Positions 17,616 to 25,868 are shown, numbered from the stretch's first letter. The stretch is 64,000 bases of DNA from Posidoniimonas corsicana (GCF_007859765.1 NZ_SIHJ01000001.1:2805075-2869074); one strand, 5' to 3'. Numbers and translations: made by a program. The notes: generated by a model not told the origin, from the letters alone.

Positions 17616-19223
17616 ATGTTTGCTAGCCGGCATGCCAGGTGGTTGGGCGTCGTGGTCTGCGCAGTGTGCTGCCGGCCCGCACTCGCCACGCCGCCAGAGA
17701 AGCTGGCCGCCCGTGCCGACCGGCTGCTGTTTGAGGAGCTGGGGCAGTCGCCCGGAGAGCTCGCGCCGCGCTGCGACGACGCCACGTTCCTGCGCCGCGC
17801 GTACCTCGACATCGTCGGCGACATCCCCTCGCCGGAACACGTCACCGCGTTCCTGCTCGACCCGGCCGAAGACAAGCGGGCCAGGCTCGTTCGATCGCTG
17901 CTCGACGAGCCCCAGTACGGGCAGAACTGGGCCCGCTACTGGCGCGACGTGATCCTGTACCGCCGGCTGGAGGACCGCTCGCTGCTGGTCGCCGGCGCGC
18001 TGGTGCCGCAGCTCACCGAGCAGCTGAACCGCGGCGCCGGCTGGGACGAGATCGCCGACGGGTTCATCACCGCCGAGGGCGACATCCGCGACAACGGCGC
18101 CACCGCCATCATCGCCGCCCAGGACGGCCGCACCGAGGAGGTGGCCGCGGAGGTCTCGCGGATCTTCCTCGGCATCCAGATCCAGTGCGCCCAGTGCCAC
18201 GACCACCCCTGGGACAGCTGGGAACGCGAGCAGTTCCACGAGCTGGCGGCCTTCTTCCCGCGGGTGTCGCTGCGCCCGGTTCGCTCGCCGCTGCGGCGCA
18301 GCTTCGAGGTCGCGGTGACCGACGGCGTCGGCCGCACGCCGCGGCGTAACGACAACAATAACCGCCGCGGCGTTACCGAGCACTACATGCCCGACATGGA
18401 CGACCCGCAGGCGCCCGGCTCGCGGATGCGGGCCAAGTTCTTCCTGACCGGCGCCGAGACCCCGCTCGGCTCGCGGGACTCCTTCCGCCGCGGCGAGCTG
18501 TCCGAATGGATCACCGGCTCCCCCTGGTTCGCCAACGCCGCCGTCAACCGGATGTGGGCGGAGCTGGTCGGCGAGCCGTTCTTCGAGTCCATCGACGACA
18601 TCGGCCCCGAGCGCGACCCGAAGGCGCCGGAGGCCCTGGCGTTGCTCTCCGCCGGCTTCGCCGACAGCGGCTACGACCTCAGGTGGCTGATCCGCGCCGT
18701 GATGGCGACCGAGGCCTACCAGCGTGAGTGCCGGCCCCGCCGCTCGCCGGACGCGACCCCAATGACAGCCAATGTGGCCCAGCGGCTGCGGGGCGACCAG
18801 CTCTACAACGCGTTGCTGACGTCGCTCGGCGTGGAGGAGCAGACCGAGGCCCGCCGCGGGGGCTACCGCCGCCCCGCCGGCCAGCGTGCCCAGTTCAACG
18901 CCGCGTTCGGCTTCGACCCGAGCGTCGACCGCGAGGCGGTTTCCGCCTCGATCCCGCAGGCGCTGGCGATGATGAACACGCCGCGGTTCAACAGCGCCAT
19001 CCGCTCGGGACGCAACACCATGCTGGGCCAACTGCTGGCCAACGTCCCGGGCGACGACGCCGTGGTCGACGAGCTCTACCTCCGCTGCCTGTCGCGCGAA
19101 CCGACGCCCGCCGAGCGTACCGCGGCGCTCGCCTACAACGCGTCGGTCGACAACCGCAACGCCGCGTTCGAGGACCTGCTGTGGGCGCTGGTGAACTCGG
19201 CGGAGTTCGCCCACCGCCGCTAG
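17616..19223 (+). CDS. DUF1549/DUF1553 protein lacking the PSCyt1 domain
   Basis: A 535-residue exported protein. A signal peptide (WLGVVVCAVCCRPALA) leads directly into PSCyt2/DUF1549 (LRRAYLDIVGDIPSPEHV is the typical start). An internal CAQCHDHPWD motif follows near residue 190, then PSD1/DUF1553, beginning around NAAVNRMWAELVG near residue 310. Unlike the gene at 1-1259 it has no N-terminal PSCyt1 haem domain, so only one CxxCH is present. The DUF1501 partner follows 112 bp downstream on the same strand, which is the conserved planctomycete gene pair. Biochemical role unknown. Confidence 0.9.
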   Translation: MFASRHARWLGVVVCAVCCRPALATPPEKLAARADRLLFEELGQSPGELAPRCDDATFLRRAYLDIVGDIPSPEHVTAFLLDPAEDKRARLVRSLLDEPQYGQNWARYWRDVILYRRLEDRSLLVAGALVPQLTEQLNRGAGWDEIADGFITAEGDIRDNGATAIIAAQDGRTEEVAAEVSRIFLGIQIQCAQCHDHPWDSWEREQFHELAAFFPRVSLRPVRSPLRRSFEVAVTDGVGRTPRRNDNNNRRGVTEHYMPDMDDPQAPGSRMRAKFFLTGAETPLGSRDSFRRGELSEWITGSPWFANAAVNRMWAELVGEPFFESIDDIGPERDPKAPEALALLSAGFADSGYDLRWLIRAVMATEAYQRECRPRRSPDATPMTANVAQRLRGDQLYNALLTSLGVEEQTEARRGGYRRPAGQRAQFNAAFGFDPSVDREAVSASIPQALAMMNTPRFNSAIRSGRNTMLGQLLANVPGDDAVVDELYLRCLSREPTPAERTAALAYNASVDNRNAAFEDLLWALVNSAEFAHRR

Positions 19224-19237
19224 TATGACGTGTGAGG

Positions 19238-19305
19238 GGAACACTAATCGACGCTAATGACCGCGGAGTCGCCGTTCACTCGCAATATGTGGTTATTAGT
19301 GTTCC
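19238..19305. repeat. hairpin between the DUF1549 and DUF1501 genes
   Basis: Perfect 11-bp arms (19238-19248 and 19295-19305, GGAACACTAAT and its complement) separated by 46 nt, inside the 112-bp gap of a likely two-gene operon. There is no T run, so this is not a standard terminator; it could modulate the relative expression or stability of the two messages. Confidence 0.5.
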
Positions 19306-19335
19306 TGAGTTTCTACGGTTCGAGTTGAGGACTCA

Positions 19336-20634
19336 ATGATGCCGCTGCAACATCAGATCAACGTTGGCCTGCGTGGCGGGCGTGTGGCTTCGCGCCGTGA
19401 CTTCTTGCGGAACGTCGGCGCGGCCGCGACGACCGCGGGCGTGCTGAGCTGGACCGATCGGGTCGCGCTCGCCGCGTCCGATCTGCGGCGGCGCGGCAAG
19501 CGGTGCATCCTCCTCTGGATGGCCGGCGGACCCAGCCAGTTCGAAACCTTCAGCCCCAAGCCGGACCACGAGAACGGCGGCGCGACCAAGGCGATCGGCA
19601 CGTCGGTCTCCGGGATCCAGATCGCGGAGAACCTGCCGCGGATCGCCCAAGCAATGGGCGACATCGCCATCATCCGGTCGATGGCCAGCAAGGAGGGCAG
19701 CCACCCCCGCGCCAGCTTCCTGATGCACCACGGCTACCTGCCGATGGGCGGCGTGAAGTTCCCCACGCTCGGCGCCAACGTGGCCCACCAGATCGGCGAC
19801 GCCAGCAGCGAGCTGCCGAGCTTCGTCCGCATCGGCCGCGGCGGCCAGAACCCCGGCAACGGCGGGTTCCTCGGCGTCGACTACGACCCGCTGATACTGG
19901 CAAACGCCGACCGCCCGCCCGAGAACTCCCGCCCGGCCACCGACCGCGCCCGCTACCAACGCCGGCTTGGGTTGCTGAAGAACCTGGAAACCAGCTTCGG
20001 CGCCGTCGAGGGGACGGACGTGGTGGCCGACCACCGCAAGTTGATTGAGGCCTCCAGCGAGATGATCCTCAGCCCCAAGATGGAGGCCTTCGACCTCGAC
20101 CTGGAGGACCAACGCACCCGCGACGAGTACGGCCAGGGGCAGTTCGCGTCGGGGTGCCTGCTCGCCCGGCGGCTCTTGGACTTCGGCGTCACGTTTGTCG
20201 AGGTCACGCTGAACGGCTGGGACACGCACGACGAGAACGCCCAGCGCACCGCCGACCTGTGCGGCCAGTTCGACCAGCCGATGGCGGCCCTAATCAACGA
20301 CCTCAAGCGGACCGGGCAGCTCAACGACACGCTGGTTATCTGGATGGGCGAGTTCGGTCGCACGCCCCGCATCAACGCCCGCGCCGGCCGCGACCACTAC
20401 CCCCGGGCGTTCAACGTGGCGCTGGCCGGCTGCGGCGTCCGCGGCGGGCAGGTCATCGGCCAGACCAGCCGCGGCGGCGAACAGGTCACCGACCGCCCCG
20501 TCAGCCCGAAGGACCTCTACCAGACGATCTACACCGCGTTGGGCATCGACCCGGACCACGAGAACATGAGCCTCGTCGGGCGGCCGATCCGCCTGGTCGA
20601 CGACGGATCCCCGGTGACCGAGCTGCTCGGTTAG
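19336..20634 (+). CDS. DUF1501 domain protein, Tat-exported
   Basis: A 432-residue protein of the DUF1501 family, related to the alkaline phosphatase/sulfatase superfamily. The N terminus carries a twin-arginine-type signal (SRRDFLRNVG followed by a hydrophobic Ala-rich stretch). Conserved segments include CILLWMAGGPSQFETFSPKP, RSMASKEGSHPRASFLMHHG, GWDTHDENA and WMGEFGRTPRINARAGRDHY, which contain the family's putative metal and active-site Asp/His residues. It is the standard partner of the DUF1549/1553 gene directly upstream. ATG 19336 is used; an adjacent ATG at 19339 is equally possible. Confidence 0.92.
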   Translation: MMPLQHQINVGLRGGRVASRRDFLRNVGAAATTAGVLSWTDRVALAASDLRRRGKRCILLWMAGGPSQFETFSPKPDHENGGATKAIGTSVSGIQIAENLPRIAQAMGDIAIIRSMASKEGSHPRASFLMHHGYLPMGGVKFPTLGANVAHQIGDASSELPSFVRIGRGGQNPGNGGFLGVDYDPLILANADRPPENSRPATDRARYQRRLGLLKNLETSFGAVEGTDVVADHRKLIEASSEMILSPKMEAFDLDLEDQRTRDEYGQGQFASGCLLARRLLDFGVTFVEVTLNGWDTHDENAQRTADLCGQFDQPMAALINDLKRTGQLNDTLVIWMGEFGRTPRINARAGRDHYPRAFNVALAGCGVRGGQVIGQTSRGGEQVTDRPVSPKDLYQTIYTALGIDPDHENMSLVGRPIRLVDDGSPVTELLG

Positions 20635-20710
20635 CGACCATCGCCGCCACGCGCCGCGACCCACGAGCCGCGGACGCCTATAATTGCTTCCCCTAACGAG
20701 AGAGGAAGCA

Positions 20711-21190
20711 ATGGAATTCGACTGGCAGCTAGCGGGCGGGTACCTCCTGCGACTCGCCGTCGCCACGATGGCGGGCGGAGTAATTGGATTCGAGCGGGAA
20801 CGCGGCGGCCACTGGGCCGGGCTCCGCACCCACATGGTCGTGGCGCTCGGCTCGGCTACCTTCGTTCTGCTGGGCAGCAGCGTGGCGGACGGCGACCCCA
20901 ACGCCGGCGCCCGCGTGGTGCAGGGCGTCGCGGCCGGCATCGGGTTCCTTGGCGCCGGCACGATCCTCAAGCTCGACCACCGCGAGAAGATCAAGGGCCT
21001 CACCACCGCCAGCAGCATCTGGCTGGCCGCCGCCGTTGGTGCGGTCGCCGGGCTGGGTCGGTACGAGCTGATGGCCGTCAGCGTGCTGATGGCGGTCATC
21101 GTCCTCGCGGTGCTGCGTCCCCTCTCGCGCCGTATCGGCGACGAGGAAGATCACCATCGCTCGCCGCAGCCGCCGGTTGACCTGAAATAA
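20711..21190 (+). CDS. MgtC/SapB family membrane protein
   Basis: A 159-residue membrane protein with the MgtC N-terminal domain. Visible signatures are GGVIGFERERGGHWAGLRTHMVV, split by the G-x-E-R-E/Q motif, and GIGFLGAGTIL followed by GLTTASSIWLAAAVGAVAGLG. The length corresponds to the four/five-helix domain without the ACT-like C-terminal domain of long MgtC proteins. MgtC proteins are linked to growth in low Mg and to regulation of membrane ATPase in some bacteria; the role here is open. The start at 20711 has AGAGGAAG immediately upstream, excluding an upstream in-frame ATG-like extension. The stop lies 2 bp from the convergent toxin gene. Confidence 0.9.
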   Translation: MEFDWQLAGGYLLRLAVATMAGGVIGFERERGGHWAGLRTHMVVALGSATFVLLGSSVADGDPNAGARVVQGVAAGIGFLGAGTILKLDHREKIKGLTTASSIWLAAAVGAVAGLGRYELMAVSVLMAVIVLAVLRPLSRRIGDEEDHHRSPQPPVDLK

Positions 21191-21192
21191 GG

Positions 21193-21615
21193 TCATCGCG
21201 CTGATTCGACCAGGTGATCTCTCAGCCACTGAGCAAACTGCTGGTCGCTAACCTCCCCCGCGGCGAGGCCCAGCACGGCTTCGTACCATTCATTGTTCGA
21301 AGCCTCCACTAGGAATCCATTCAGAGCAAGAAACGTATCGCACACGACGCCCGCGGTGCGTTTGTTGCCGTCAATGAACGGATGGTTCTTCGCAATTCCA
21401 TGCGCATAGACGGCGGCCATCATGGCTGGATCCGCCTGCGCGTAGGCCCACTGGTTGCGCGGACGCTGAAGGGCAGAGTCCAACAACCCTTCATCCCGTA
21501 CGCCCTCCTGGCCGCCGAGCTCGTCGAGCTGCAGCTTGTGGACCACCCGAAGGCGTTGGGGGAGATCCAACGCGGCTCGCTTGCGCCACTCACTCCGCCA
21601 GGCGACGCAGCGCAT
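21193..21615 (-). CDS. Doc-type toxin (Fic family) of a type II toxin-antitoxin pair
   Basis: A 140-residue Fic-fold protein with the Doc signature HPFIDGNKRTA (H-x-F-x-x-G-N-K-R) and the N-terminal LDELGGQEGVRDEGLLDSAL typical of Doc toxins. Doc phosphorylates EF-Tu and halts translation. The preceding antitoxin gene overlaps it by 26 bp, as expected for a toxin-antitoxin operon. All the Fic-motif residues visible (His, Asp, Gly, Asn, Lys, Arg) are present, so the toxin is likely active. The ATG at 21615 lies inside the antitoxin gene; no better start is visible. Confidence 0.9.
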   Translation of the reverse strand: MRCVAWRSEWRKRAALDLPQRLRVVHKLQLDELGGQEGVRDEGLLDSALQRPRNQWAYAQADPAMMAAVYAHGIAKNHPFIDGNKRTAGVVCDTFLALNGFLVEASNNEWYEAVLGLAAGEVSDQQFAQWLRDHLVESAR

Positions 21616-21814
21616 CGCGGCGTCGTTCCATCACCTCTTTGGCAACCTCAATCTGCTCTGCCGTGTCAGCATCGACACGCTGAATGAGTGCGCCGTTCGG
21701 AGTGTCGATAAGTTGCACCTCGGCGCCGTCGAATGCTTGCAGGCGTTCGAGCACCTCAGGCGGCAGCACCAGGCCAAGTCCGTCGCCAATCGTAGTGAAT
21801 CGCAAGGTAGTCAT
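21590..21814 (-). CDS. AbrB/MazE-type antitoxin
   Basis: A 74-residue swapped-hairpin DNA-binding antitoxin. The N-terminal half (TLRFTTIGDGLGLVLPPEVLERL) reads as the AbrB/SpoVT domain, and the C-terminal helix (AEQIEVAKEVMERRRDALRRL) would neutralise the toxin. It overlaps the doc-like toxin by 26 bp, is translated first and probably autoregulates the operon. Pairing an AbrB-type antitoxin with Doc rather than a Phd antitoxin is a known hybrid arrangement. The start at 21814 follows GCGAGGAGAGTACTCA, which contains GGAG. Confidence 0.9.
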   Translation of the reverse strand: MTTLRFTTIGDGLGLVLPPEVLERLQAFDGAEVQLIDTPNGALIQRVDADTAEQIEVAKEVMERRRDALRRLAE

Positions 21815-21851
21815 TGAGTACTCTCCTCGCTGCAGTACAGCGGCCCCCAAC

Positions 21852-22787
21852 CTACCGCGGCCACCGCGCATAGACCCCGCTCTCCAGCCGTCGGCCGTCG
21901 TGAGTGACAAGCGAGTGCTCGCCGGTGTTCGCTGGCTGACCACAGGCGCCGAACACCCCGTCGGCCAGGTAGGCGCCAATCTCGGCCGGGCCGACGCCCG
22001 GTGTGTGGCAGGTGGCCAGCAGGAACTTCGGCCGACCATCAACCAGCTCCGCGATCAGCCCCAGCAGCTTGGGCAGATCGCGGGTCAGCTTCCACTGCTC
22101 TCCCTTGGGGCCGTGCCCAAACGACGGCGGATCGAGCACCACCGCGTCGTACCGCCTGCCGCGTTTCACCTCGCGCTGACAGTAGCGCACCGCGTCCTCG
22201 ACGATCCAGCGGATTGGCGCTTCCTCCAGCCCGCTGAGCTCCGCGTTCTGCCTTGCCAGCTGCACCGACGGCTTCGAAGCGTCCACGTGCGTCACCTCGG
22301 CGCCCGCGCAAGCAGCGGCCAACGTGCTGCCCCCCGCGTACCCGAACAGGTTCAACACCGTTGGCAACTGCTCCTCTCCCCCCGTGGAGGAGGGGCCGGG
22401 GGTGGGGGCGCCCCGCAGTTCTTGCTTCCCTGTACCTATCCTTCCCACCCACTCGGCGATCCACCGCCAGTTTTCAAACTGCTCTGGGAACAGCCCCACC
22501 TGGCCGGCCGGCGTAAACTCCAGCTGCATCTGGAATGAACTGCCAGCAGCGATCGGCGCCGACACCGCAGCGTCCGAGCCCTTCAGCCCATCGGCGAGCT
22601 TCCACTTTCCATCGCCCACCCGGGCGCCGGTGTACACGCCGTCGGCCTGCTTCCAGGCGGCCGGGTCCGCCTTGCGGGCGCCCTCGGCGGCCGGCGCCGG
22701 GCGGTCGACGACCACGCGGCCGAAGCGTTCCAGCTTGCGGCCGTCGCCGAAGTCGATCAACTCGTAGTCAGGCCAGTCGTCGCTCAC
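21852..22787 (-). CDS. class I SAM-dependent methyltransferase, RlmI/RlmK-like
   Basis: A 311-residue protein from a GTG at 22787. The Rossmann methyltransferase motif I is VLNLFGYAGGSTLAA, followed by VTHVDASKPSVQLARQN, and the catalytic-type motif IV is VVLDPPSFGHGPKGE. These strings match the Methyltrans_SAM family that includes 23S rRNA m5C methyltransferase RlmI, but the PUA domain of RlmI is absent, so substrate is uncertain. A segment of about 20 residues just before motif I (GAPTPGPSSTGGEEQ) is encoded by an intergenic-type GC-rich palindrome and looks like an in-frame repeat insertion. The upstream frame continuing to 22955 is repeat-like and not taken as coding. The antitoxin gene starts 37 bp downstream. 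Confidence 0.8.
   Translation of the reverse strand: MSDDWPDYELIDFGDGRKLERFGRVVVDRPAPAAEGARKADPAAWKQADGVYTGARVGDGKWKLADGLKGSDAAVSAPIAAGSSFQMQLEFTPAGQVGLFPEQFENWRWIAEWVGRIGTGKQELRGAPTPGPSSTGGEEQLPTVLNLFGYAGGSTLAAACAGAEVTHVDASKPSVQLARQNAELSGLEEAPIRWIVEDAVRYCQREVKRGRRYDAVVLDPPSFGHGPKGEQWKLTRDLPKLLGLIAELVDGRPKFLLATCHTPGVGPAEIGAYLADGVFGACGQPANTGEHSLVTHDGRRLESGVYARWPR
22371..22413. repeat. CTCTCCC/GGGAGAGG-type palindromic repeat inside a gene
   Basis: A GC-rich imperfect palindrome of the widespread intergenic type (CTCTCCCC..GGAGGAGGGG followed by CCGGGGGTGGGGG). It lies within the methyltransferase gene and encodes the Pro/Gly/Ser-rich insert before motif I. A related palindrome is intergenic at 36905-36927. 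Confidence 0.6.
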
Positions 22788-22842
22788 GCTCTGCCGATTC
22801 CGATAGGTGTGTCGTGACCTTGAAGCAGTGTCCTCAACGACA

Positions 22843-22864
22843 ACTGCCGGCGGAGGCCGGCAGT
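22843..22864. repeat. small hairpin ACTGCCGGC/GCCGGCAGT
   Basis: Perfect 9-bp arms with a 4-nt loop (GGAG), 56 bp upstream of the methyltransferase start and outside any accepted gene. A related half-site (GCCGGCAGT-like) occurs near 1187-1196 in the leader of the first gene. It may be a REP-type sequence. Confidence 0.5.
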
Positions 22865-23072
22865 ATGCGGGGCTGCCTAACCAGCAAGTCAGCAGCAGAT
22901 CCGCCGGTACCTGCCGGTAGTACCGCTTCACAGGCAATCCACCATTGGACCTCACAAGGCGGCCGGTGACAACGACACACCGGCCTGATTGTGGCGATCC
23001 TCCGCCCGGCAGCGTACGCTGTTTGTCGCTCCTCGCAATAACCGCCCCGCCCTGCCCCGAGAAAACCCCCAG

Positions 23073-23417
23073 ATGCGGTTCCGTTTGTCACTACTGCTCT
23101 GGATCACCGCGGTCGTGGCCTTCGCGTGCAGCGCGTTCGGCGGCTGGGGCTTGGCCGCGGCGGGCTGCACGCTCTACTTCTGGGGGTTCCTGTTCGCCAC
23201 GCGTGCTCAAGGTCCTCAACCGCTGGCCGGCGCCGATACCGCCATGTCCGTTACGCTGTTAGTCCTGAGCTTCATCACCGGCGCCCTGACGATTGCATAC
23301 ACGATTGGATCCCGCACCCAGAACGACCACCCGGCGGTCCGACTTGCCCTCGTGGCCTGCTTCGTCATTGCCTCGCTAGCTCCCATGGGCGCCTACCGCC
23401 GCAACAGGCGTTCCTGA
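23073..23417 (+). CDS. small membrane protein related to the downstream DUF1559-like family, without the central domain
   Basis: A 114-residue protein. The N terminus MRFRLSLLLWITAVVAFA aligns with the starts of the four genes that follow (MRFSLTTLLWLFAL and similar), and the C terminus VACFVIASLAPMGAYRRNRR aligns with their tails (for example FFVLASLAPALSPTRR). The roughly 250-residue central DUF1559-like domain is absent; instead about four hydrophobic segments are packed together. It may be a deletion derivative or a minimal membrane module. ATG 23073 is chosen by alignment with the paralogues. Function unknown. Confidence 0.7.
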   Translation: MRFRLSLLLWITAVVAFACSAFGGWGLAAAGCTLYFWGFLFATRAQGPQPLAGADTAMSVTLLVLSFITGALTIAYTIGSRTQNDHPAVRLALVACFVIASLAPMGAYRRNRRS

Positions 23418-23439
23418 GATAGCTTTGAGCACGTGATTG

Positions 23440-23558
23440 AACCACCAAGGCACGAAGACACAAAGATCGGCGCCTATGTCACCTAGGCTCCTCTTCGCGA
23501 CCGGCGTTGTAGAAAGACAAGAACGCCAGGACGACCGGCGAGGCGTGTCTCGCCGACT
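23440..23558. repeat. intergenic repeat cassette, copy 1
   Basis: Begins with AACCACCAAGGCACGAAGA (23440 on) and ends with the hairpin CGGCGAGGCGTGTCTCGCCG (23536-23555). Similar cassettes separate the next paralogous genes at 24636-24758 and 26915-27058. This copy has one base change in the hairpin loop compared with the other copies. It is noncoding and lies 22 bp after the stop of the preceding gene. Confidence 0.75.
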
Positions 23559-23582
23559 AGATACACCTCAGTGCTACGCCGC

Positions 23583-24602
23583 ATGAGATTCAGCCTCACT
23601 ACCCTGCTCTGGTTGTTCGCGCTGCTCGCTTCCGCGCTGGTGGCGTTTGATGGCTGGGGACTGCTGGCTGCGGCGGCGGTGGCCGTCTTTTGGGTGTGCC
23701 TGCACCGCAATCCAAGTGGAACAGCGACTGGCTGCGTCTGGGTGGCGATAGGAGCATTCATCATGCTGCTGTTGCTTCCCGCGGTGAACGAATCACGCTC
23801 GTACAGCCGTACTGGGCACTGCATGAACAACATCCGACAAGTCGGGCTCGCGCTGGAGTACTACGATACCCAGCATGGCGCCCTCCCTCCCGCAAGCATG
23901 CAGAATCACGCTGGCCTGCCGCTGCACAGTTGGCGATCACTAGTCCTGCACAACATCGAACGAGCCGACCTGTTTGACGCACTCCGATGGGAGGAGCCCT
24001 GGGATAGCGCGAACAACAAGCAAGCTGCCTCCTCCCCCGTCGACCTCTACACGTGCCCATCACACTCGACCTACTCCACACAGCCTGAAACGAACTACTT
24101 CGTCGTAACCGGACCGGGAACGCTGTGGCCACCAGAGGGCCCGCGGTCGCTGTCCGACATCCGGGACGGCGCCGAGAACACCGTGATGCTGATCGAGGGC
24201 GACACCGCTATCCCCTGGGCCAAGCCCGCTGACCTCACGGTGACCGAAGCCGTGGCGCTGCTCACCTCGCCCGACAATCCACCCGCAGTGGCGGGCCACG
24301 TGTCCGACCCGGGCTACTTCTACCTGCCCGCTACGGTGCGGCACGTCGTGATGGCGGACGGTCGCGTCTTGGGCATCGAGTGCCCTATCAGCCGCGAGCT
24401 GGCCATCGCCCTCCTCACGGTCGACGGCGGAGAGGAAGTCGACTTCAACGAGATCAATCGCCACGTCGAGCCGCGGCTCGACTGGCGCCGCTGCGGCGGC
24501 CTGGCTTTCTTCGTGCTGGCCTCACTCGCGCCCGCGTTGTCGCCAACCCGCCGCTGGCTCAAAGGTGAGCTGGCCCACGCGCTGCGTGGCGGGACCGGCT
24601 GA
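23583..24602 (+). CDS. DUF1559-like membrane protein, paralogue 1 of the array
   Basis: A 339-residue protein. Two N-terminal hydrophobic segments (MRFSLTTLLWLFALLA at the start, and IGAFIMLLLLPAVNESRS near residue 60) precede a DUF1559-type globular domain: MNNIRQVGLALEYYDTQHG, LPLHSWRSLVLHNIE, then IRDGAENTVMLIEG and VVMADGRVLG, the family's H/D-G end motif. A third hydrophobic segment (GGLAFFVLASLAPAL) is near the C terminus. The normal prepilin [14 protein letters not shown] motif is absent. ATG 23583 is preferred to a GTG at 23571 because CTACGCCGCATGA also precedes the start at 25869. Function unknown; probably an inner-membrane protein with an exported domain. Confidence 0.78.
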   Translation: MRFSLTTLLWLFALLASALVAFDGWGLLAAAAVAVFWVCLHRNPSGTATGCVWVAIGAFIMLLLLPAVNESRSYSRTGHCMNNIRQVGLALEYYDTQHGALPPASMQNHAGLPLHSWRSLVLHNIERADLFDALRWEEPWDSANNKQAASSPVDLYTCPSHSTYSTQPETNYFVVTGPGTLWPPEGPRSLSDIRDGAENTVMLIEGDTAIPWAKPADLTVTEAVALLTSPDNPPAVAGHVSDPGYFYLPATVRHVVMADGRVLGIECPISRELAIALLTVDGGEEVDFNEINRHVEPRLDWRRCGGLAFFVLASLAPALSPTRRWLKGELAHALRGGTG

Positions 24603-24635
24603 GCGATCGATTGCAGCGGCGGGATAATCATGAGG

Positions 24636-24758
24636 AACCACCAAGGCGCGAAGACACAAAGCATCGGACCGTACACGACCAAGATCGTCCGTCGTGCCCT
24701 TCGTGGTAAAACAACCTGAACGCCACGACCGCCCACGAGGCGTGGCTCGCCGGCTGAA
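24636..24758. repeat. intergenic repeat cassette, copy 2
   Basis: Starts with GAACCACCAAGGCGCGAAGA, contains a complementary-type CTTCGTGGT near 24700, and ends with CGAGGCGTGGCTCGCCGG (24735-24752). It occupies most of the 177-bp gap between paralogues 1 and 2 and has no reading frame of its own. Confidence 0.75.
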
Positions 24759-24779
24759 TGCACGTCAACCATTGGCCCT

Positions 24780-25850
24780 ATGCAATTCCGACTCACCACT
24801 CTCTTCTGGCTGGTCGCGCTGGTCGCGTTGGCGGTTCCGGCGTTCGGAATGACGGCTGCGATTCCGGCGGCGGCGGTCGGGGCTGCCCTGGGAAGCGCGC
24901 CGACTCGGAATGCACTCCTCCACGGCCGATCCGCTCCGACGGTGATCCGCGACGCCATGGTCGTGGTCGCCGTTGCCGCGGTGCTGCTGGCCCTCCTCCT
25001 CCCCGACACAAGGCCCCGCGCCACACAACGCCACCAATGCGCGAACAGGATGCGAACGCTCCTGCTCGCCATGCTTGCCTACGAGTCCGCCAATGGCGTG
25101 TTCCCCCCGGCAGCAATTCTGGGAGACGACGGCGCCCCAATGCATGGCTGGCGGGTGATGCTGCTTCCCTACCTGGGCGAACAAGAACTCTACGACCGGT
25201 ACCACTTCAATGAACCCTGGAATGGCCCCAGCAACTCCAAGCTCGCGAACGAGATGCCGGCCGCCTTCCGCTGCGCGGGCTGCGAGCGGTGCCGTGGACT
25301 ACCAGGCCTGCCGTGGACCCTGCCGCCCGCCACCAGCCCAAGCTTCCACCTGGTCGCCGACCCGAAAGCGGCTGTGCATCCCACACGGGGCGGGTCCGTG
25401 GCCGGCGTCACCGACGGCGCCTCGAACACCATCCTGCTCATCGAGTCCAACGACCGGAGTCAGAACTGGCTCGCGCCCGGCGGGTTGTCCCTCTCCGAAG
25501 CAGCCGAGCTGTTGTCATCTCGCGTCGCTACGCGACACGTCGACGTGGTGGACAGGTACTGGTTCACATCAGCCTACTCGCACGGGTTCGGCGAAGTAGG
25601 ATGGTGTGACGGGCACTTGTCCTCCGAGGGACCACTCCCCGAGAACATCGCCGCCTCACTGCTCACCGCGGCCAGCGGCGACGGCGGCGCCAATCAGATC
25701 ACCGACTACCGAACCTTCGCCGCGCGAGAGTACTCCGTCGACCGCTGGGATCGGGTCGTCCCGGCGATGCTGTTCGTGGGCTTAGTCGTCGGTCCCCACG
25801 TCGGGCGGCGCCGGCCCGCCGCTGACCGCGGGCAGACCCCGGCCGCCTGA
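24780..25850 (+). CDS. DUF1559-like membrane protein, paralogue 2
   Basis: A 356-residue protein with the family start MQFRLTTLFWLVALVA, a second hydrophobic segment (VVVAVAAVLLALLLPD) near residue 63, and the soluble domain beginning CANRMRTLLLAMLAYES. Shared blocks are MHGWRVMLLPYLGEQELY, FNEPWNGPSNSKLA and VTDGASNTILLIES. A Cys pair cluster (CAGCERC) near residue 165 is shared with paralogue 3 but not with 1 or 4. The C terminus has one more hydrophobic segment (VVPAMLFVGLVVGPHVGRRR). The next paralogue follows only 18 bp downstream, so 2 and 3 are probably cotranscribed and share the most features. Confidence 0.78.
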   Translation: MQFRLTTLFWLVALVALAVPAFGMTAAIPAAAVGAALGSAPTRNALLHGRSAPTVIRDAMVVVAVAAVLLALLLPDTRPRATQRHQCANRMRTLLLAMLAYESANGVFPPAAILGDDGAPMHGWRVMLLPYLGEQELYDRYHFNEPWNGPSNSKLANEMPAAFRCAGCERCRGLPGLPWTLPPATSPSFHLVADPKAAVHPTRGGSVAGVTDGASNTILLIESNDRSQNWLAPGGLSLSEAAELLSSRVATRHVDVVDRYWFTSAYSHGFGEVGWCDGHLSSEGPLPENIAASLLTAASGDGGANQITDYRTFAAREYSVDRWDRVVPAMLFVGLVVGPHVGRRRPAADRGQTPAA

Positions 25851-25868
25851 ACGATCGACCTACGCCGC

